Positions 1-5,670 of a stretch of DNA of 6,217 nt are shown here, one piece after another. How positions within the stretch are numbered: the stretch's first letter is position 1; each line of letters starts with the position of its first letter. The position numbers and the translations under genes were made by a program. The DNA comes from an uncultured Clostridia bacterium (GTDB lineage Bacteria > Bacillota_A > Clostridia > TANB77 > CAG-508), in the NCBI GenBank assembly GCA_947628335.1, contig CANQZT010000094.1, positions 1 through 6,217 of the forward strand, read 5' to 3'. The notes under the pieces were generated by a model. It worked only from the letters and a program-made list of their open reading frames with translations. It was not told the DNA's origin and made no database searches.

Positions 1-224
1 TTAAGTTCAGCCTTGTATTCATCATCAATATTTTTAATTTTTTCATATTCAAATTCAACATTTTTATTATATAATTTTATTTCAGATAGTATGTTGTATC
101 TTATTTTTTCAAAATTCCTTAAAAAGTTCTCTAATTGTAAGTCTGTAAGGCTATTGTTATTAATTAAATTTATATATTCTTTTAAATTTAAAAATTCTTT
201 TCTTAATTTTTCATCTATAATCAT
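1..224 (-). CDS. Partial small charged, probably helical protein (unknown function)
   Basis: Reading the minus strand from the ATG at 224-222 gives 74 uninterrupted codons that run off the left edge, so only the N-terminus is present. The start is supported by an AAAGGA ribosome site at 237-232, seven bases upstream. A second ATG at 240-238 is in another frame and meets TGA after nine codons. The peptide begins MIIDEKLRKEFLNLKEYINL. It is rich in Lys, Glu, Asn, Leu and Ile with no signal peptide or membrane segment, and its alternating charged and hydrophobic pattern suggests helix or coiled coil. I recognise no family. It lies 55 bases after spoVG on the same strand, so co-transcription is likely unless the hairpin between them terminates. 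The opposite-strand frame over this region looks like a shadow: it has no ribosome site and encodes a Phe/Ser/Leu-rich peptide. Confidence 0.75.
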   Translation of the reverse strand, partial: MIIDEKLRKEFLNLKEYINLINNNSLTDLQLENFLRNFEKIRYNILSEIKLYNKNVEFEYEKIKNIDDEYKAEL

Positions 225-259
225 AAAAAAGTCCTTTCATTAAGATATTTGAAGGGCTT
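225..259 (-). terminator. Imperfect hairpin plus T-run between spoVG and the next gene
   Basis: On the minus strand, AAGCCCTTCA (259-250) pairs with TGAAAGGACTT (239-229) around a 10-base loop. This gives nine pairs with one C/A mismatch and one bulged A. A run of T (230-225) follows, so it could be a weak intrinsic terminator after spoVG. The 3' arm also contains the AAAGGA ribosome site of the downstream gene, so the same fold could instead limit that gene's translation. The pairing is read by eye and no folding energy was computed. Confidence 0.4.
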
Positions 260-279
260 ATTTAAAGAAAGTATTTTTA

Positions 280-561
280 TTATTTTTCTTCATTTTCTAT
301 GAAATTGTCATAAGCTGCAAAAATAGTTTCAGTAAGCTCATTTCTTACAGTATTATCCAAAGGATGACACATATCTCTAAAATGATATTTTTCTCCGTTT
401 CTTAATAATCTTGATGGCATAGAAATAAATCTTCCTGTTTTTTCTGTTTCTAATAATGTAATGCCTCTAATAATAAAACGATTGTCTAAAATGACATTAG
501 CATAGGCCAATACTGGACCTGCTTTCTTTGATTTAAAAATTTTAACATCTGTAATTTCCAT
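280..561 (-). CDS. spoVG: SpoVG-family nucleic-acid-binding regulatory protein
   Basis: This 93-residue protein closely follows the SpoVG pattern. It opens with MEITDVKI, the LDNRFIIRGI strand sits at residues 25-34, FISMPSR at 45-51 and FRDMCHPL at 61-68, with a conserved Arg at 73 and a C-terminal helix to the end. Bacillus subtilis SpoVG is about 97 residues, so this copy is full length. The family comprises small dimeric proteins that bind DNA or RNA and act as site-specific regulators; in Bacillus SpoVG affects septation in sporulation, and in Staphylococcus and Listeria it affects virulence and surface traits. The ATG at 561 has an AGGAGG nine bases upstream. The gene follows the giant adhesin by 68 bases on the same strand, not the usual yabJ/glmU neighbours, so I infer an accessory paralogue, perhaps tuning expression of its neighbours. 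The family call is secure; the role here is not. Confidence 0.95.
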   Translation of the reverse strand: MEITDVKIFKSKKAGPVLAYANVILDNRFIIRGITLLETEKTGRFISMPSRLLRNGEKYHFRDMCHPLDNTVRNELTETIFAAYDNFIENEEK

Positions 562-570
562 AAATAAAAT

Positions 571-609
571 CCTCCTATAAATTTATTATTGAAGGGCAAT
601 TTATAAAGG
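571..609 (-). promoter_or_regulatory. Stem-loop covering the spoVG ribosome site
   Basis: In the adhesin-spoVG gap the minus strand reads CCTTTATAAATT (609-598) and then AATTTATAGGAGG (583-571). Eight perfect A-T pairs can be extended by two G-U and two G-C pairs around a bulged A. The AGGAGG ribosome site of spoVG (576-571) would lie in the 3' arm. The 14-base loop starts with GCCCTTCAA, a word also found ahead of the next gene. The stem is mostly A-T and so marginal. It may modulate translation of spoVG, but this is inference. Confidence 0.35.
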
Positions 610-629
610 ATTAATATATTACAATATTT

Positions 630-3600
630 TTATTTACCTGTACGTGGTAGAACAGGTTCATTTTCTTCTTTAGGTTTATGAACAATAGTAGTATGCTCGC
701 TATCTGATTCAGCAGTTAAATCAAAATAAATACCTACTGTTTTTGTTATATTTGTAAATTTTTGACCATCATTTAAGTTGTCTAAAGATTTACATTGCAT
801 AGTAGGAGATATTGAATTTTTAAATCCAACATCTACTTTGCCAAAATCAAACATTGTTTCAACAATATATTCATCTTCAGCAAGTTGTATTTTAGTAAAG
901 TCTAAATCATAGTTTGTATTTGTACTTAAGTCTTCTTTAAATAAAATATATTTATCAGATTTATTAGTTTTATAATATACATCATAAGTTAAATCTTGAT
1001 TCCAAGTACCAGTTGACATTGTTTCAAGTCTAATATAATCTGTAGGAATATAGTCAAACCATTTAAAGTTTTCTAAATAAATATTTGAAGCATTACCTAC
1101 ATTTGAAAAAGCATAAAATACTTTTTCTCCAGGTTTGATTTCTGTAGATCCTGTTTTGTTAACTGTTACTTCAATATCAACAGGTTCATTATCAACTGTT
1201 TTTTCAACAATTTCACCATTTGTTTTTATTTCAAATTCATAAGTATTTTCATTTAATAAATAATATTCTGAACCAGAGTTTAATTCTTTACAATAATATT
1301 TACCAATTATTAAATCATCACTTATAGCAATTCCATTTTCATCAGTTGTTATTTCTTGAACTAAATTGTTATTCTCATCAAAGATTCCAAAAACAGCATC
1401 TTTTAATTTCTTTTCAGAATTATTGCTATCTATTTTTGTTATTTGTAATTTACCTTTAATTTTTTCGTTTTCAAATACAATATTTGTAATTTCATCAGCA
1501 GTAAGGACCACTTCTTTTACTTCATCAGATAGAACATAAGTATCTTGAGTGATAGTTTCTCTTAAGTAATAAGTTTCGTCAACACATGGTAAATCAGAGC
1601 TTACAGCTTCTCCGTTTTCATCTGTTACTAATGTTTCTACAACATTACCTTTACTGTCTAATATTTCAAATGTAACACCAGAGATTTTATATTCTACATT
1701 GTCTTTATCTACTTTTATTACTTTCATTTTTCCTTTTAACTTTTCATTTTCAAAATTTATACTTGTTATTTCATCAGGTGTTAAAACAATATTTGTTACA
1801 ACTTGTTCATTTAATTTATATTTATAATTTGATATTGTTTCTTTTACTGAATATGTATGAGTTACTTTTAAATTATCGATTGTCGCAACTCCGTTTTCAT
1901 CTGTTGTCATTGTTCCAACTACTTCATTTGTTGTTTCATCAAATACTTCAAAAGTAACATCTGGAATCCTATATTCTTTGTTATCTTTATCTACTTTTAT
2001 TACTTCTAAAGAGCTTCTTTTTGCATCATCTTCGAATACTATATTAGTTATCTCATCAGCAGTTAATTCTACTTCAATTACTTTATCTGATAATTCATAT
2101 ATGTCAGCATTTTTACTTTCTTTTAAATAATAAGTTTCATCTACACATGGTAAATCAGAACTTACAGCTTCTCCGTTTTCATCTGTTACTAATGTTTCTA
2201 TAACATTACCCATACTATCTAATATTTGAAATTCTACATTTGGAATTAAAACAGAATGATTTTCACTATCTACTTTTATTACTTTTAATTTACCTTTTAT
2301 TTTTTCGTTTTCTATATGTAATACGTTTGTTTCATTTGCAGGTATTTGAATATTTGTTATAGGTTCTTGATTTAGTTTGTATTTATAATTTGTTTCTTTT
2401 TCTACTAATGTATAAGTTCTATCTATTCTTAAATTTTCAGCTGTAGCAATACCATTTTCATTTGTTATAAGAGTTGTAATAACATTGTTCGTTGTATCAT
2501 CTATTAAATCGAATTTTACACCTTCTATTGGAATAGTGTTATTATCTTTGTCAACTTTTAATACTTGTAAATTTCCTCTTTTAACATCATTTTTAATTGC
2601 TAAACTATATTTTAAATCTACTTGTATATTAGCAATGTCAGTTTCTGTCATATTTTCTGTAAAATTAACTTTGAAAAATTCATTAGTTAATATATAAAAG
2701 TCATTTGTTTTTACTTCAACAACATAATATACTTTGTTTATTGGTAATAATGAAGAACTAGCAAAGCCAGTTTCATCTGTAGTTATAGATTCAATAAAGT
2801 TTGCGTCCTCATCATAAATATTGAATACTACTTGAGGAATTTTTATATTATTAAATTCACTATCATACTTATCTATAGTAATATAGCCTTTTTTAATTTC
2901 ATTTTGTATTATTAATTCAGAAGTTTCATTGTGTTTTATTTCTACAGGTTGATTATCTGTGTTTAGTTTATACCATATATTAGTTTCTGTTTCTTTTAAA
3001 TAGTATTCGCCAGTCCAAAGATTATCAATTAATATTTTTCCTTCAGAATTAGTCTTATACGTTCCAATTAATTGATTTTCTTGATATGGCTTATCTACAT
3101 TTTTTGCATATAATTCAAAAGTTACATTTTCAAGAGGTATTGAATTATTGTCGGCATCTACCTTACTTACAAGTAGATTTCCTTTTTTGTGTCTATTTTT
3201 CAATTCTAAAGTATAAATTGTATCTGTTTGTATATCTGCAATTTCATCTTTTGTTAAACCTTCAATAAAATTAATATTATGAACAGTATCATCTAAAATA
3301 TAATTTTGCAATGTTTCTGTTTCTACGACATAATATTTTTTATCAATTCGTAGTCTTGAACTTTCAGCAATTCCTTCACTATTTGTAGTAATTGTTTCAA
3401 TAAAGTTATCATCTTCATCATATACATTAAACTTTATATTTTCTAAAGGATATTCATTAAAATCATTATCTCTTTTTATAATCCTAATAATTCCCTTTTT
3501 CTTTTCGTTCTCTATAGTAACATTTGTATTTCCATACTCTTCATACCATTTAACTTCTATTTTAGTATCATCTTTTAAATAATACCATCTATTTGTAGAG

Positions 3601-5609
3601 GTTTCTTTTAACATATAATTTCCTGTATTTAGGTTTTCAATGAAAAGTTCTCCATTTGCATCAGTATAATAAGTGCCAATGTATAGTTTAATTTCTCCAT
3701 TTCCTACTAAATATAATTCAAATTCTACATTACCCATTTGTATAGTATGGTCATCTTTAGTTATTTTTTCTATAAACAAATTACCTTTTTTATGTTCGTT
3801 TGTAATATTTAAGGTATAAACATAACCGTCAACTATACCATCTTTTATTAAATCTACTTTCCATTCGGTATCATTTTTTATATATTCATCTCTAGTTTTT
3901 AATTCTTTTACGATATATTTTTTATCTAATCGTAATTCTCCTGATTTAGCATAACCGTTTGAATCAGTTGTCATTTCTTGTATTTTATTTCCCTTTTCAT
4001 CAAAGATTCCAAATACTACTCCAGAAACACCTAAATTTTTACTATATTTTTCAAGTGCCTCTTTATCGTATTTGTGTATTTCTATATATCCTTTTTTAGC
4101 TTCATTTTCAATTACAATTTCAGAATCTCCGCCTTCTGAAGATGGCTTAATATTTAATGTATGTTCTTCAGTATTTAATCTATAGAATTGATTTGTTTCC
4201 GTTTCAACAATTTTATATGTGCCGGTATTAATATTATCAACTCTTGCAATACCAGAACTATCTGTATGAACAGTATCAATTAATTTATTATTCTCATCAT
4301 AGACTTTAAAAGTAACATTTTCTAAAACGATTGTGTTATCTTCAGCATCAACTTTACGAATAACTAAATTACCTTTTTTATGGTCGTTTGTAATGCGTAC
4401 AGTTTTATTTTCACCATAAGAAAGAGTTACTTCTTTAGGTGTAGGATCTAAAATATATTTATTAGAAGTACTTTTTTCGGTTATTACTATTTTCCCAGGT
4501 TTTAAGTTATTTACAGTAAAACTTCCAGAAGAATCAGTAGTAAAATCACCTATATTAGTTCCATCAGAATATTTAACATTAAATGTTACTCCCTCTAATG
4601 GATTACTATTTTCTGAATCTGTTTTTACTATTTTAATACTAGATTTATTGACATTAAAATTTAAAGTGGCTCTTGCTGTTGTTACTTCGGATGGATCTAT
4701 AAATACATAGTTTTGTGTATCTGCATTTCCAGAATCTCCATAGAATATAGGGAAAGACTTTACTTTTGCTTCTGTGATATTAATATATCCAGTAAAGTTT
4801 TCAGATATATTGCTTAATGGGATTGCAATTTTTGTAGTTGAATTTGTCATTTTTGTACTATCTATATTGTCAGAATTTAAAATTCTCGTACCTGCTGGAA
4901 AGTCTAAAATAGAGACTTCGTAAGAAGAAAGCTCTTTATTAGCAGTAACAGAATAACTTTGTACTAAATATTTTGTTCCTCCAATAGTTTGTTCAGTTAA
5001 ATTTCCAGAAGGATTTACAGAGACAGTTGCTTTTATATAATTATCTGCACTGCTATAGGCATAATCATAAATTTGTTGAGCAACATTTAATACTGCAGCA
5101 CCTCTTCTCTGAACTTCTTCAAGAGATACATTTTCACCCCAACCAACTCTATTAGGAACTTCATATTTTGTAGTTGGAGTTGAACCATCTGCAAAACAGT
5201 GTACGGCTGTTTTAGTTGCAAAATATAAATCATCATCACACTCTAATCCCCAAGATTGATATGTTGAACCTACATATCCTTTATATAACATTCTCCAAAG
5301 AATAGGATTATTTAATTGACTTACAGTAACGTCATAATTATCACCTGCTCCAGTTCCGACACCTTCTTTTTCTGGCTGTACGCAAAATGCAGGATATTTA
5401 ATGTTAGTATCTGGATCTTTATAATATACATATGCAACACCTTTTAATAAATCTTGACCTTTGATTTTTAATACAGATGTACAGTTGTGGTCAAATACTA
5501 AATTAACTTTTTCACTTTGAGAAAGTGATTTTGCAAGAACAGGTTGCAAATTACTAAATAAAATGCATATCAATAATAATATTGATAATATTTGTTTTGT
5601 TTTTTTCAT
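630..5609 (-). CDS. Giant secreted thioester-like/Cna-B (SpaA-type) repeat adhesin ending in LPRTG
   Basis: This 1659-residue surface protein very likely forms a stiff adhesive stalk. A signal peptide covers residues 1-26 (MKKTKQ, then a Leu/Ile core, cleavage after VLA). Residues about 35-190 resemble the TED/TQXA thioester domain, with Cys76 in FCVQ, but the second motif is TKTA (132-135), with Lys for Gln. A beta-rich segment follows (191-320). Twelve Cna-B/SpaA prealbumin-fold domains span 323-1474, each with a strand-A Lys, a Glu before the third-last strand and a final Asn (Asp in repeat 9), the isopeptide triad. Residues 1476-1640 form another beta domain, then a Pro/Glu linker and LPRTGK at the end. 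No membrane helix or charged tail follows LPRTG. ATG 5609 is chosen (AGGAGG nine bases upstream); an adjacent in-frame TTG at 5612 would add one residue. Family membership is clear; ligand and anchoring mode are unknown. Confidence 0.96.
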   Translation of the reverse strand: MKKTKQILSILLLICILFSNLQPVLAKSLSQSEKVNLVFDHNCTSVLKIKGQDLLKGVAYVYYKDPDTNIKYPAFCVQPEKEGVGTGAGDNYDVTVSQLNNPILWRMLYKGYVGSTYQSWGLECDDDLYFATKTAVHCFADGSTPTTKYEVPNRVGWGENVSLEEVQRRGAAVLNVAQQIYDYAYSSADNYIKATVSVNPSGNLTEQTIGGTKYLVQSYSVTANKELSSYEVSILDFPAGTRILNSDNIDSTKMTNSTTKIAIPLSNISENFTGYINITEAKVKSFPIFYGDSGNADTQNYVFIDPSEVTTARATLNFNVNKSSIKIVKTDSENSNPLEGVTFNVKYSDGTNIGDFTTDSSGSFTVNNLKPGKIVITEKSTSNKYILDPTPKEVTLSYGENKTVRITNDHKKGNLVIRKVDAEDNTIVLENVTFKVYDENNKLIDTVHTDSSGIARVDNINTGTYKIVETETNQFYRLNTEEHTLNIKPSSEGGDSEIVIENEAKKGYIEIHKYDKEALEKYSKNLGVSGVVFGIFDEKGNKIQEMTTDSNGYAKSGELRLDKKYIVKELKTRDEYIKNDTEWKVDLIKDGIVDGYVYTLNITNEHKKGNLFIEKITKDDHTIQMGNVEFELYLVGNGEIKLYIGTYYTDANGELFIENLNTGNYMLKETSTNRWYYLKDDTKIEVKWYEEYGNTNVTIENEKKKGIIRIIKRDNDFNEYPLENIKFNVYDEDDNFIETITTNSEGIAESSRLRIDKKYYVVETETLQNYILDDTVHNINFIEGLTKDEIADIQTDTIYTLELKNRHKKGNLLVSKVDADNNSIPLENVTFELYAKNVDKPYQENQLIGTYKTNSEGKILIDNLWTGEYYLKETETNIWYKLNTDNQPVEIKHNETSELIIQNEIKKGYITIDKYDSEFNNIKIPQVVFNIYDEDANFIESITTDETGFASSSLLPINKVYYVVEVKTNDFYILTNEFFKVNFTENMTETDIANIQVDLKYSLAIKNDVKRGNLQVLKVDKDNNTIPIEGVKFDLIDDTTNNVITTLITNENGIATAENLRIDRTYTLVEKETNYKYKLNQEPITNIQIPANETNVLHIENEKIKGKLKVIKVDSENHSVLIPNVEFQILDSMGNVIETLVTDENGEAVSSDLPCVDETYYLKESKNADIYELSDKVIEVELTADEITNIVFEDDAKRSSLEVIKVDKDNKEYRIPDVTFEVFDETTNEVVGTMTTDENGVATIDNLKVTHTYSVKETISNYKYKLNEQVVTNIVLTPDEITSINFENEKLKGKMKVIKVDKDNVEYKISGVTFEILDSKGNVVETLVTDENGEAVSSDLPCVDETYYLRETITQDTYVLSDEVKEVVLTADEITNIVFENEKIKGKLQITKIDSNNSEKKLKDAVFGIFDENNNLVQEITTDENGIAISDDLIIGKYYCKELNSGSEYYLLNENTYEFEIKTNGEIVEKTVDNEPVDIEVTVNKTGSTEIKPGEKVFYAFSNVGNASNIYLENFKWFDYIPTDYIRLETMSTGTWNQDLTYDVYYKTNKSDKYILFKEDLSTNTNYDLDFTKIQLAEDEYIVETMFDFGKVDVGFKNSISPTMQCKSLDNLNDGQKFTNITKTVGIYFDLTAESDSEHTTIVHKPKEENEPVLPRTGK
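1568..1649 (-). repeat. Near-identical DNA repeat, copy in Cna-B repeat 11
   Basis: These 82 bases match 2129-2210 with four substitutions and no gaps. They encode the part of repeat 11 that includes DENGEAVSSDLPCVDETYYL. The surrounding repeats are far more diverged, so this pair reflects a recent duplication or gene conversion. Confidence 0.9.
2129..2210 (-). repeat. Near-identical DNA repeat, copy in Cna-B repeat 9
   Basis: This is the partner of 1568-1649, offset by exactly 561 bases (187 codons, two domains). The encoded peptide is the same through DENGEAVSSDLPCVDETYYL. The spacing places the homologous segments in the second member of each two-domain unit (repeats 8-9 and 10-11). Confidence 0.9.
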
Positions 5610-5618
5610 CAAAATTTT

Positions 5619-5624
5619 CCTCCT
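5619..5624 (-). promoter_or_regulatory. Ribosome site of the adhesin gene
   Basis: AGGAGG on the minus strand is nine bases from ATG 5609 and six bases from the in-frame TTG at 5612. Both spacings are workable. ATG is the usual choice and matches the nine-base spacing seen at spoVG. The two starts differ by one residue, with no effect on the signal peptide. Confidence 0.8.
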
Positions 5625-5636
5625 TTTAGGTAAAAT

Positions 5637-5657
5637 AAAAAAGCCCTATAGGCTTTT
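5637..5657 (-). terminator. Intrinsic terminator-like hairpin just ahead of the adhesin gene
   Basis: The minus strand reads AAAAGCC (5657-5651), a five-base loop TATAG and GGCTTTT (5645-5639), with T continuing to 5637. This is a seven-pair stem with a U-tract. It lies 13 bases after the stop of the upstream gene and only 27 bases before the adhesin start. That gap also holds the ribosome site, so no promoter fits downstream of the hairpin. It may be a partial terminator or attenuator read through into the adhesin. The plus strand also has a T-rich run (TTTTCTTT) after the stem, so bidirectional action is possible. Confidence 0.65.
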
Positions 5658-5670
5658 CTTTAAGTAATTA

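Larger units (their letters stand above)
1188..4643 (-). repeat. Twelve tandem Cna-B domain repeats inside the adhesin
   Basis: Twelve diverged repeats of about 90-104 codons follow each other without gaps. Their isopeptide Lys candidates are residues 329, 419, 513, 615, 712, 816, 914, 1018, 1112, 1205, 1299 and 1392. Glu candidates are 378, 469, 569, 669, 763, 873, 965, 1070, 1164, 1257, 1351 and 1442. Asn candidates are 408, 502, 604, 701, 805, 903, 1007, 1101, 1288, 1381 and 1474, with Asp1194 in repeat 9. Domain junctions mostly read N-x-x-K-K-G. Repeats 2/4/6 and 3/5/7 form two alternating subtypes, and so do 8/10 and 9/11, which shows growth by two-domain units. Confidence 0.93.

Noticed and set aside
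13..243. Plus-strand open frame of 76 codons
   Set aside because: It is antisense to the minus-strand partial gene at 224-1, which has a ribosome site and normal protein composition. The plus frame has neither and encodes a Phe/Ser/Leu-rich peptide typical of a shadow.
562..629. Promoter for spoVG (TTGTAA and TATAAA)
   Set aside because: Spacing between the two boxes is only about 13 bases and such words are common in DNA this AT-rich.
562..632. Stop readthrough or frameshift restoring a sortase membrane anchor
   Set aside because: The in-frame codons after TAA stay open past the spacer but give only NILILY as a hydrophobic run, and other frames stop at once or within nine codons. The spacer also holds the spoVG ribosome site.
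1763..3268. Plus-strand frames at 1763-1957, 2485-2697 and 3086-3268
   Set aside because: They lie wholly inside the adhesin gene on the opposite strand, have no ribosome sites and recur only because the repeats are AT-rich.
1188..4643. CRISPR array or non-coding satellite
   Set aside because: The periodicity of about 280-310 bases is in one continuous reading frame with protein-level conservation, so it is a domain repeat.
5532..5609. Lipoprotein signal (Cys15 in the signal-peptide core)
   Set aside because: The residues before the Cys are LLI, lacking the small residue a lipobox needs. A normal type I site after VLA at residue 26 fits better.
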